A program made the position numbers and the translations under genes. Below, one piece after another: positions 1-5,033 of a stretch of 5,590 nt of DNA. A model generated the notes under the pieces. That model was not told the DNA's origin and made no database searches. It worked only from the letters and a program-made list of their open reading frames with translations. Every line of letters begins with the position of its first letter. Position 1 is the stretch's first letter. Origin of the DNA: Burkholderia sp. Lineage in GTDB: Bacteria; Pseudomonadota; Gammaproteobacteria; Burkholderiales; Burkholderiaceae. Where the stretch lies: contig NZ_JAHACR010000280.1 in NCBI RefSeq assembly GCF_018375725.1, positions 1-5,590 of the forward strand. Direction: 5' to 3'.

Positions 1-417
1 GTTCCCGTCTGGGGCGAGCAAGTACTGCTGTGCCGCCGCGCGATCGAGCCGCGCTACGGCTACTGGACGCTGCCCGCGGGTTTCATGGAAATGGGCGAAA
101 CGACCGCCGAGGCCGCCGCGCGCGAGACGCTCGAGGAAGCCGGCGCGCGCGTCGAAGTGCAGACGCTCTTCACACTCCTCAACGTGCCGCAGGTGCATCA
201 GGTGCATCTGTTCTATCTGGCACGGCTCGTCGATCCGGGCTTCGAAGCCGGCGAGGAAAGCCTCGAGGTGCGCCTGTTCGACGAAGCGGACATTCCGTGG
301 GACGAGATCGCGTTCCCGACGGTCAGCCAGACCCTGCGCTTCTTTTTCGCCGACCGGGCCACCGGCGATTACGGCGTACATACCGGCGACATCTTCCGCT
401 CGCTGCGCAACGGCTGA
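1..417 (+). CDS. NUDIX hydrolase, 5'-truncated by the window edge
   Basis: NUDIX enzymes hydrolyse nucleoside diphosphates linked to another group, such as ADP-ribose, NADH or nucleotide sugars. The reading frame is open from the first base to a TGA at 415-417, giving 138 visible codons. The full NUDIX box fits GX5EX7REUXEEXGU at visible residues 27-49: G27, E33, R41-E42, E45-E46 and G48, so the Mg-binding catalytic helix is intact. The C-terminal part (NVPQVHQVHLFYLARL, then EVRLFDEADIPW) resembles the COG1051-type enzymes that carry an N-terminal zinc ribbon. I infer that about 40 residues, including such a ribbon, lie upstream of the window. The internal ATG at position 85 falls inside the NUDIX box and cannot be the true start. 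Its stop is 11 bases before aat, so the two are probably co-transcribed. The substrate cannot be told from sequence. Confidence 0.93.
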   Translation, partial: VPVWGEQVLLCRRAIEPRYGYWTLPAGFMEMGETTAEAAARETLEEAGARVEVQTLFTLLNVPQVHQVHLFYLARLVDPGFEAGEESLEVRLFDEADIPWDEIAFPTVSQTLRFFFADRATGDYGVHTGDIFRSLRNG

Positions 418-428
418 GCCCGCGCCCC

Positions 429-1169
429 ATGGTTCCCTGGCTCGGCCTCGACGATCCGTTCCCGCCCGTCGAACGTGCGCTTGGCCCGGCAACCGGCGCG
501 CCGGGACTGCTCGCGGCGAGCGCCGACCTGCTGCCGTCGCGCCTTCTCGACGCCTATCACCGCGGCATCTTTCCCTGGTATTCCGACGGCCAGCCGGTAC
601 TGTGGTGGAGTCCCGATCCGCGCATGGTGCTCGTGCCAGCCGAGTTCAAGGTATCGCCTTCGCTGAAGAAAACACTCAGGCGCGTGCTGCGCGAGCCGGC
701 ATGGGACGTGCGCGTCGACCAAGATTTCCCCGGCGTGATGCGTGCGTGCGCGCAGGCGCCCCGTCAGGGGCAACGCGGCACATGGATCATGGCCGAGGTC
801 GTCGACGCGTATTCGTCGCTGTTCCGTTCCGGCCGCGCGCACAGCATCGAGACCTGGCTCGACGGACGGCGCGTCGGCGGGCTCTACGGCGTTGCGCTCG
901 GCCGGATGTTCTTCGGCGAATCGATGTACGCGGACGTCAGCGACGCGTCGAAGATCGCGCTCGCCGCGCTCGTCGCCCACCTTCGCGAGCACGGACTGGA
1001 AATGATAGACTGCCAGCAGAATACGTCGCATCTGGCGTCGCTCGGCGGCCGCGAGATCGCACGCAAGGCATTCGTCGCTCACGTGCGCCGCGCGGTGGCC
1101 GAACCGCCGATTCCGTGGCAGTTCGACAAGCGCGTGCTCGCCATGCTGGCGGGCCGCGGCGAAACCTGA
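429..1169 (+). CDS. aat: Leucyl/phenylalanyl-tRNA-protein transferase (Aat)
   Basis: Cytoplasmic enzyme that moves Leu or Phe from aminoacyl-tRNA onto proteins with N-terminal Arg or Lys, making them ClpS/ClpAP substrates (Leu/N-degron pathway). The product has 246 residues, close to the usual family length of about 230-255. Hallmark motifs are in order: GIFPWY at 46-51, WWSPDPR at 59-65, GTWI at 117-120, HSIETW at 138-143, GGLYGVALGRMFFGES at 150-165 and IDCQ at 193-196, followed by HLASLGG. Asp194 and Gln196 correspond to the catalytic Asp186/Gln188 pair described for the E. coli enzyme. The ATG at 429 is chosen because the family-like N-terminus (MVPWLGLDDPFPP) begins there. The frame stays open further upstream, but that stretch overlaps the NUDIX gene and is unrelated to Aat. 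No clear Shine-Dalgarno sequence precedes the start, which fits coupling to the NUDIX gene 11 bases upstream. The bpt gene follows after 56 bases. Confidence 0.97.
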   Translation: MVPWLGLDDPFPPVERALGPATGAPGLLAASADLLPSRLLDAYHRGIFPWYSDGQPVLWWSPDPRMVLVPAEFKVSPSLKKTLRRVLREPAWDVRVDQDFPGVMRACAQAPRQGQRGTWIMAEVVDAYSSLFRSGRAHSIETWLDGRRVGGLYGVALGRMFFGESMYADVSDASKIALAALVAHLREHGLEMIDCQQNTSHLASLGGREIARKAFVAHVRRAVAEPPIPWQFDKRVLAMLAGRGET

Positions 1170-1214
1170 GCAAGCACGGAATCGGGCGCTCGCGCGGCAC
1201 CCCACCCCTGCATC

Positions 1215-1219
1215 GAGAG
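1215..1219 (+). promoter_or_regulatory. Ribosome binding site of bpt
   Basis: GAGAG lies 6 bases before the ATG at 1226 and is the best Shine-Dalgarno match in the aat-bpt gap. It supports this start over the open frame upstream, which overlaps aat. The 56-base gap (1170-1225) shows no hairpin followed by a T-run, so aat and bpt are probably one transcript. Confidence 0.6.
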
Positions 1220-1225
1220 CTGCCC

Positions 1226-2056
1226 ATGACTCACCCGACTGAGCTGCCGCTTTCACCGCTTTCGGCGCTGCAATTCTATGCAACGGCGCCCTATCCGTGC
1301 AGCTATCTGGACGGCCGCATCGCGCGCTCGCAGGTCGCGACGCCCAGCCATCTGATCAACTCCGACATCTACACCGAGCTCGTCAAGGCCGGCTTTCGCC
1401 GCTCCGGCGTGTTCACCTACCGCCCCTACTGCGACGGCTGCCGCGCGTGCATCCCGGTGCGCGTGCCCGTCACCGCGTTCGTCCCGAGCCGGACGCAGCG
1501 CCGGATGTGGAAACGGCACCGCGCGCTCATTGCGACGGTGTCGCCGCTGCACTACGACGAAGAACATTACGCGCTCTACATGCGCTATCAGTCCGCGCGC
1601 CATGCCGGCGGCGGCATGGATCGCGACAGTCGGGACCAGTACGAGCAGTTCCTGCTCCAAAGCCGCATCAACTCGCGCCTCGTCGAATTCCGCGACCTCG
1701 ACGCGCCGGGCGGCGAGCCAGGCAAACTGCGGATGATCAGCATGATCGACATCCTCGGCGACGGGCTTTCGTCGGTCTACACCTTCTTCGAGCCGGACGA
1801 TCCGCATACGAGTTACGGCACGTACAACATCCTCTGGCAGATCGAGCAGGCCAGGAGTCTCGGCCTGCCGTACGTGTATCTCGGCTACTGGATTCGCGAG
1901 AGCCAGAAGATGGCCTACAAGGCCAATTTCCATCCGCTCGAAGGCCTGATCGACGGTCGCTGGAGCGTGCTCGATCCGGAACGGATCGACCTGCCGCCCG
2001 TCGATGCGGCCCTTGCACGCGCACCGCTGCCCGGCGGACACTCCGGCGCATCCTGA
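1226..2056 (+). CDS. bpt: Aspartate/glutamate leucyltransferase (Bpt, bacterial ATE-type arginyltransferase homologue)
   Basis: Transfers Leu from Leu-tRNA to proteins with N-terminal Asp or Glu, so that these secondary destabilising residues also lead to ClpS/ClpAP degradation. It complements Aat, which acts on Arg and Lys. The product has 276 residues, typical of the family. The N-terminal ATE domain shows PCSYLDGRIARSQ near 24-36, then YRPYCDGCRACIPVRV at 65-80 and PSRTQRR at 87-93. The C-terminal GNAT-like domain carries YGTYN at 197-201, YVYLGYWI at 216-223 and KMAYKANFHPLE from 228. Cys25, Cys69, Cys72 and Cys75 form a conserved-looking set in the N-domain, where eukaryotic ATE1 binds an iron-sulfur cluster. 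Older annotation calls this family ate or arginyltransferase. Leucyl specificity was shown for the Vibrio vulnificus Bpt and is inferred here from subfamily resemblance. A GAGAG ribosome site supports the ATG start. Confidence 0.95.
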   Translation: MTHPTELPLSPLSALQFYATAPYPCSYLDGRIARSQVATPSHLINSDIYTELVKAGFRRSGVFTYRPYCDGCRACIPVRVPVTAFVPSRTQRRMWKRHRALIATVSPLHYDEEHYALYMRYQSARHAGGGMDRDSRDQYEQFLLQSRINSRLVEFRDLDAPGGEPGKLRMISMIDILGDGLSSVYTFFEPDDPHTSYGTYNILWQIEQARSLGLPYVYLGYWIRESQKMAYKANFHPLEGLIDGRWSVLDPERIDLPPVDAALARAPLPGGHSGAS

Positions 2057-2058
2057 TA

Positions 2059-2077
2059 GACGCGGCGGCCGCGCGTC
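2059..2077. repeat. Short inverted repeat after bpt stop
   Basis: GACGCG at 2059-2064 is the exact reverse complement of CGCGTC at 2072-2077, with a 7-base loop. It starts 2 bases after the bpt stop codon. No T-run follows, and in such GC-rich DNA a 6-bp match is weak evidence. It could stabilise the 3' end of the bpt message or be chance. Confidence 0.3.
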
Positions 2078-2083
2078 GTGACA

Positions 2084-2100
2084 CATGGCGCATCGCCATG
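2084..2100. repeat. 7-bp inverted repeat with 3-base centre
   Basis: CATGGCG at 2084-2090 pairs perfectly with CGCCATG at 2094-2100 around a CAT centre. As RNA it is a tight hairpin; as DNA it is a 17-base dyad that could be a protein-binding site. It lies upstream of the possible pyrD promoter. Its function is unknown, and a chance origin cannot be excluded. Confidence 0.4.
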
Positions 2101-2174
2101 ACGCCGGTTGCGTCGATACGTCCGACAGCGCCACGGCATGTTCTGCCGCGCAATCCGGGCTCCGCCGCGCAACT

Positions 2175-2191
2175 CCCGGTAAAATGCCGGG
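2175..2191 (+). promoter_or_regulatory. Candidate pyrD -10 element (TAAAAT) within a small dyad
   Basis: TAAAAT at 2180-2185 matches 5 of 6 bases of the sigma-70 -10 consensus and lies 38 bases before the GTG start. It is flanked by CCCGG (2175-2179) and CCGGG (2187-2191), a perfect 5-bp dyad. No convincing -35 hexamer sits 16-18 bases upstream, so the promoter call rests on the -10 alone. If transcription instead starts further upstream, the same bases would form a small hairpin in the pyrD leader. Confidence 0.35.
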
Positions 2192-2223
2192 TTGTCAATT
2201 TTCTGGCTGCCCGCCCAATCGCC

Positions 2224-3261
2224 GTGTTCAGTTCCCTCTATCCGCTGGCCCGCGCATCCCTGTTCAAGATGGATGCGGAAGACGCTCACCACCTCACCCT
2301 GCGCGCACTCGGCGCGGCTGGCCGCACCGGCCTGGCCTGCGCGCTGTCGGCCCGCGTGCCCGACGCGCCGCGCACCGTGATGGGGCTTACGTTCCGCAAC
2401 CCGGTCGGCCTCGCGGCCGGCCTCGACAAGGACGGTGCGGCGATCGACGGCCTCGCGGCACTCGGCTTCGGCTTCATCGAGGTCGGCACGGTCACGCCGC
2501 GCCCGCAGCCCGGCAACCCGCGTCCGCGCATGTTCCGGCTTCCGCAGGCCGATGCGCTGATCAACCGGATGGGCTTCAACAACAGCGGCGTCGACCAGTT
2601 CGTGAAGAACGTCAAGGCGGCCCGCTACCGCGGCATCCTCGGCCTGAACATCGGCAAGAATGCCGACACGCCCATCGAACGCGCCGCCGACGACTACCTG
2701 TACTGTCTCGAACGCGTCTACCCGTTCGCGAGCTACGTGACGATCAACATTTCGTCGCCGAATACGAAGAACCTGCGTCAGCTGCAGGGCGCGGGCGAAC
2801 TCGACGCGCTGCTTGCGGCGCTCAAGGACAAGCAGCAGCGCCTCGCCGACCTGCACGGCAAGCTGGTGCCGCTCGCGCTGAAAATCGCGCCCGACCTCGA
2901 CGACGAACAGGTCAAGGCGATCGCCGACACGCTGCTGCGCCACAAGATCGAGGCGGTCATCGCGACCAATACGACGCTGTCGCGCGCCGCGGTGCAGGGC
3001 CTGCCGCACGCGGACGAGGCCGGCGGCCTGTCCGGCCGCCCGGTGTTCGAGGCGTCGAACGAAGTGATCCGCAAGCTGCACGCGGAGGTCGGCAGCGCGG
3101 TGCCGATCATCGGCGTCGGCGGCATCTTCTCCGGCGAAGACGCGCGCGCGAAACTCGCGGCGGGCGCAGCGCTCGTGCAGCTTTATACCGGCTTCATCTA
3201 CCGCGGTCCGGCACTCGTCGCCGAATGCGTGAAAGCCATCGCCCGCGAACCTGCCGCGTAA
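2224..3261 (+). CDS. pyrD: Dihydroorotate dehydrogenase (quinone), class 2
   Basis: Oxidises dihydroorotate to orotate, the fourth step of UMP synthesis, passing electrons through FMN to membrane quinone. The product has 345 residues starting at GTG; E. coli PyrD has 336. The N-terminus MFSSLYPLARASLFKMDAEDAHH matches the amphipathic helical region by which class 2 enzymes contact the membrane. FMN and substrate motifs follow in order: GLAAGLDKDG with Lys69, NRMGFNN at 114-120, NIGKN, then INISSPNTKNLR with Ser178 equivalent to catalytic Ser175 of E. coli. KIAPD, ATNTT, GGLSG, GVGGI and LVQLYTGFIYRGP complete the phosphate and FMN-binding barrel. The GTG is chosen because homology begins there. 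There is no ATG at this N-terminus, and the frame open upstream runs through bpt in an unrelated frame. No strong Shine-Dalgarno sequence is visible before the start. The neighbouring genes are not pyrimidine genes. Confidence 0.96.
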   Translation: MFSSLYPLARASLFKMDAEDAHHLTLRALGAAGRTGLACALSARVPDAPRTVMGLTFRNPVGLAAGLDKDGAAIDGLAALGFGFIEVGTVTPRPQPGNPRPRMFRLPQADALINRMGFNNSGVDQFVKNVKAARYRGILGLNIGKNADTPIERAADDYLYCLERVYPFASYVTINISSPNTKNLRQLQGAGELDALLAALKDKQQRLADLHGKLVPLALKIAPDLDDEQVKAIADTLLRHKIEAVIATNTTLSRAAVQGLPHADEAGGLSGRPVFEASNEVIRKLHAEVGSAVPIIGVGGIFSGEDARAKLAAGAALVQLYTGFIYRGPALVAECVKAIAREPAA

Positions 3262-3264
3262 TAT

Positions 3265-3287
3265 AGAAATAAACAAACGGTATTTCT
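3265..3287. repeat. AT-rich 7-bp inverted repeat, possible operator
   Basis: AGAAATA at 3265-3271 is the exact reverse complement of TATTTCT at 3281-3287, with a 9-base spacer. It begins 3 bases after the pyrD stop and is AT-rich in otherwise very GC-rich DNA. It overlaps the expected -35 area of the receptor-gene promoter, so a regulator could bind here. It has no T-run and is unlikely to be an intrinsic terminator for pyrD. Confidence 0.4.
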
Positions 3288-3312
3288 GGGGCGATTGCGT
3301 TTTCGCTATTAT
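3284..3312 (+). promoter_or_regulatory. Candidate sigma-70 promoter of the amino-acid receptor gene
   Basis: TATTAT at 3307-3312 matches 5 of 6 bases of the -10 consensus. At a 17-base spacing the -35 position (3284-3289) reads TTCTGG, a poor match. The start of transcription would fall near 3319, giving a leader of about 38 bases. The weak -35 is compatible with activator-dependent expression, but that is inference. Confidence 0.45.
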
Positions 3313-3341
3313 CGTGCCAGAACAATTGACCCGCACCGGGG

Positions 3342-3346
3342 AAGGA
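3342..3346 (+). promoter_or_regulatory. Ribosome binding site of the receptor gene
   Basis: AAGGA lies 10 bases before the ATG at 3357, in a purine-rich run (GGGGAAGGAA). It is the strongest Shine-Dalgarno match in the window and fits the high expression usual for periplasmic binding proteins. Confidence 0.75.
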
Positions 3347-3356
3347 ATCACCCACG

Positions 3357-4160
3357 ATGAAGATTGTGAAGATTGCGCTGCTGAAGAAACTGCTGGTCGC
3401 CGGCCTGATCGGCACGTCGTTCGCCGCGGCGACCGCGCACGCGGCCGACCTGCTCGATGAAGTGAAGCAGCGCGGCACGCTGCGGATCGGCCTCGAAGGC
3501 ACGTTCCCGCCGTTCAACTCGAAGAATCCGCAAGGCGAGCTGGTCGGCTTCGACGTCGACATCGCCAAGGCGATCGCAGCCAAGCTCGGCGTGAAGCCGG
3601 AGTTCGTCACGACCGAATGGAGCGGCATCATCGCCGGCCTGCAGGCGAGCAAGTTCGACGTGATCGTCAACCAGGTCGGCATGACCGACAAGCGCAAGGA
3701 AACGCTCGATTTCTCGCCCGCGTACACCTACTCGTCGGCGCAGCTGATCCAGCGCAAGGACGACCCGCGCCAGTTCAAGACGCTCGAGGATCTGAAGGGC
3801 AAGAAGCTCGGGGTCGCGCTCGGCACGAACTACATGGACATGGCGAAGTCGGTGCCGGGCATCGACGTGAAGACGTATCCGGGCGCGCCCGAATACCTGC
3901 GCGACCTCGCCGCCGGCCGCCTGGACGCGGCGCTCAACGACCGCCTGATGCTCGCGTATCTGACGAAGAACGCACAGCTGCCGCTGCGCCCGGGCGCGAA
4001 CGTCGGCTCGGCGAACCCGTCGGCCATTCCGTTCCGGAAGAACAATCCGAAGTTCCAGAAGGCGATCGACGACGCGATGGCGAAGCTCGAAGCCGACGGC
4101 ACCTTCACGAAGATCTCGGACAAGTGGTTCGGCATCGACGTGACCAAGCCGATCAAGTAA
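3357..4160 (+). CDS. Amino-acid ABC transporter periplasmic binding protein, cystine-binding FliY/TcyJ-like
   Basis: Periplasmic receptor that captures an amino acid and delivers it to an ABC permease. The product has 267 residues. A classical signal peptide is visible: a Lys-rich start, a hydrophobic core at about 12-25, and a signal peptidase I site after Ala29 (AHA-AD). There is no lipobox cysteine. The mature part is a family 3 solute-binding protein (PF00497): RGTLRIGLEGTFPPF at 39-53, GFDVDIA at 64-70, and MTDKRKETLDFS at 109-120 with Arg113, the residue that usually holds the ligand carboxylate. DLKGKKLGV at 145-153 and GTNY at 156-159 follow, and Asp195 is a candidate for the ligand amino group. 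The layout from LLDEVKQRGTL to DKWFGIDVTK strongly resembles E. coli FliY (TcyJ), so cystine or a related polar amino acid is the likely ligand. It has its own promoter-like region and good ribosome site, and is separated from the permease gene by a terminator. Confidence 0.93.
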   Translation: MKIVKIALLKKLLVAGLIGTSFAAATAHAADLLDEVKQRGTLRIGLEGTFPPFNSKNPQGELVGFDVDIAKAIAAKLGVKPEFVTTEWSGIIAGLQASKFDVIVNQVGMTDKRKETLDFSPAYTYSSAQLIQRKDDPRQFKTLEDLKGKKLGVALGTNYMDMAKSVPGIDVKTYPGAPEYLRDLAAGRLDAALNDRLMLAYLTKNAQLPLRPGANVGSANPSAIPFRKNNPKFQKAIDDAMAKLEADGTFTKISDKWFGIDVTKPIK

Positions 4161-4172
4161 GCATGCCGGATT

Positions 4173-4192
4173 GCCCGCCCCAAGCGGCGGGC
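4173..4192 (+). repeat. GC-rich hairpin just after the receptor gene
   Basis: GCCCGCC at 4173-4179 pairs perfectly with GGCGGGC at 4186-4192 around a 6-base loop. It begins 12 bases after the receptor stop codon and has no T-run. It may protect the 3' end of the receptor message from exonucleases. Its left arm can also pair with the left arm of the terminator that follows (4175-4181 with 4198-4204, 7 bp), so the two structures could compete. Confidence 0.6.
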
Positions 4193-4198
4193 CGAACG

Positions 4199-4232
4199 GG
4201 GCGGCATCCGAAACGATGCCGCCCTTTCTTTT
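4199..4232 (+). terminator. Rho-independent terminator between receptor and permease genes
   Basis: GGGCGGCATC at 4199-4208 pairs perfectly with GATGCCGCCC at 4215-4224 (10 bp, 6-base loop CGAAAC) and is followed directly by TTTCTTTT at 4225-4232. This is a textbook intrinsic terminator on the + strand. It should end most transcripts that begin before the receptor gene, so the permease gene is expressed either by read-through or from its own promoter. Confidence 0.9.
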
Positions 4233-4244
4233 ATTCGTCCGGTT

Positions 4245-4250
4245 TATGAT
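4245..4250 (+). promoter_or_regulatory. Weak candidate -10 element for the permease gene
   Basis: TATGAT matches 5 of 6 bases of the -10 consensus and lies 33 bases before the permease ATG, just after the terminator. No good -35 hexamer is seen at 16-18 bases upstream, where the sequence is the terminator's 3' arm and T-run. It is listed because the terminator makes a separate permease promoter plausible. Confidence 0.3.
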
Positions 4251-4283
4251 TGCGCTTTCGCGCCTGCATCCGATTCACACGCC

Positions 4284-4976
4284 ATGTCCACCCCCACTTT
4301 GCTCGTCCAATCGCTGCCCGTGCTTGCCCAGGGCGCCGTCCTGACCGTCAAGTTCGGCATCCTGTCGATGGTGTTCGGTCTTGTCGGCGCCGTCGTGCTG
4401 GCAATGATGGGCATCCGGCAGCACGACGGGCTCACCGGCTTCAAGCGCTTCTGCGTGGATGCGCTCGCCGCGGTCGCGCGTGCCTATGTCAGCGTGATGC
4501 GCGGTACACCGCTGCTGGTGCAGATCTTCGTCATCTATTACGGACTGCCGAGCCTCGGCATCTCGCTCGACCCGACGCCGGCAGGCGTGATCGCGCTGTC
4601 GGCAAACGTCGCCGCCTACATGTCCGAAAGCATGCGCGGCGCGATCAACGGCATCCATCGCGGCCAGTGGCTCGCGGCATACAGCCTCGGGCTGTCGTGG
4701 GGGCAGACGCTGCGCTATGTGATCGGCCCGCAGGCGCTGCGCATCGCGGTGCCGAGCCTGTCGAACAGCCTGATCAGCCTGATCAAGGACACCTCGCTCG
4801 TGTCGGTGATCACCGTCACCGAACTGCTGCGCAGCGCGCAGGAAGTGATTGCCGCAACCTATCAGCCGCTGCCGCTGTATCTGGCCGCCGCCGCCGTGTA
4901 CTGGGTGCTGTGCCAGATCCTTGAATGGGCGCAGCGCTGGTACGAAAAACGCCTGTCGCTGCCCGCGCGCCACTGA
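4284..4976 (+). CDS. Amino-acid ABC transporter inner-membrane permease, HisM/GlnP type (YecS/TcyL-like)
   Basis: Membrane-spanning subunit of a polar amino-acid uptake system; it forms the channel and docks an ATP-binding protein. The product has 230 residues, against 222 in E. coli YecS. Hydrophobic segments are visible at about 18-44, 76-95, 99-113 and 195-215, with further ones likely between. RGTPLLVQ at 73-80 is typical of the HisMQ/GlnP permeases. The cytoplasmic EAA loop spans about 127-157, with ALG-like SLGLSWGQTLRYVIGPQALR. The usual EAA glutamate position reads Leu130 (QWLAAYSLG), which is a small oddity. The ATG at 4284 places the N-terminus just ahead of the first membrane segment, but its Shine-Dalgarno sequence is poor. 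It probably serves the receptor encoded upstream, by proximity and matching family. No ATPase gene follows; the next gene is convergent. Confidence 0.93.
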   Translation: MSTPTLLVQSLPVLAQGAVLTVKFGILSMVFGLVGAVVLAMMGIRQHDGLTGFKRFCVDALAAVARAYVSVMRGTPLLVQIFVIYYGLPSLGISLDPTPAGVIALSANVAAYMSESMRGAINGIHRGQWLAAYSLGLSWGQTLRYVIGPQALRIAVPSLSNSLISLIKDTSLVSVITVTELLRSAQEVIAATYQPLPLYLAAAAVYWVLCQILEWAQRWYEKRLSLPARH

Positions 4977-4990
4977 GCGACGCTTTTTCG

Positions 4991-5021
4991 TCCGGCGGCG
5001 CGGACATGCCGCGCCGCCGGA
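4991..5021. repeat. 13-bp perfect hairpin between convergent genes, possible terminator
   Basis: The 13 bases at 4991-5003 are the exact reverse complement of 5009-5021, with a 5-base loop ACATG. It sits in the 57-base gap between the permease stop and the stop of the minus-strand oxidoreductase, where a two-way terminator is expected. However, no T-run follows the stem in either direction: the T5 run (4984-4988) precedes the stem on the + strand and reads as A5 after the stem on the minus strand. It may act as a transcript-end stabiliser or work with Rho. Confidence 0.7.
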
Positions 5022-5033
5022 TTCCTGCCCGCG

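Larger units (their letters stand above)
2057..2223. other. Non-coding spacer between bpt and pyrD
   Basis: A 167-base gap with no credible gene. It begins with short GC-rich inverted repeats just after the bpt stop and ends with a possible -10 element and an AT-richer stretch before the pyrD GTG. None of the hairpins has a following T-run, so termination of the bpt transcript here is not shown. Read-through into pyrD is possible. Confidence 0.6.

Noticed and set aside
30..428. Upstream in-frame extension of aat through the NUDIX gene
   Set aside because: The sequence is Arg-rich and unlike Aat, while the other frame carries an intact NUDIX box. Aat homology begins at 429.
602..1225. Upstream in-frame extension of bpt through aat
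   Set aside because: The extension is out of frame with aat, low in recognisable sequence, and Bpt homology and a ribosome site mark the start at 1226.
369..1283. Minus-strand open frame of 304 codons opposite aat
   Set aside because: No family resemblance; it mirrors the codon bias of aat on the other strand.
1297..2223. Upstream in-frame extension of pyrD through bpt
   Set aside because: It is an out-of-frame reading of bpt; PyrD family sequence begins at the GTG at 2224.
3279..3292. Possible sigma-54 promoter (GG-N10-GC spacing)
   Set aside because: Only the GG and GC pairs match; the TGGCAC and TTGC contexts are absent.
3326..3330. TTGAC resembling a -35 box before the receptor gene
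   Set aside because: It lies only 31 bases before the ATG and a matching -10 would fall on the ribosome site and start codon.
1915..3351. Long minus-strand open frame of 478 codons across pyrD
   Set aside because: It is antisense to pyrD, is Arg/Ala-rich without recognisable motifs and overlaps a clear enzyme gene. Such frames are common in GC-rich DNA.
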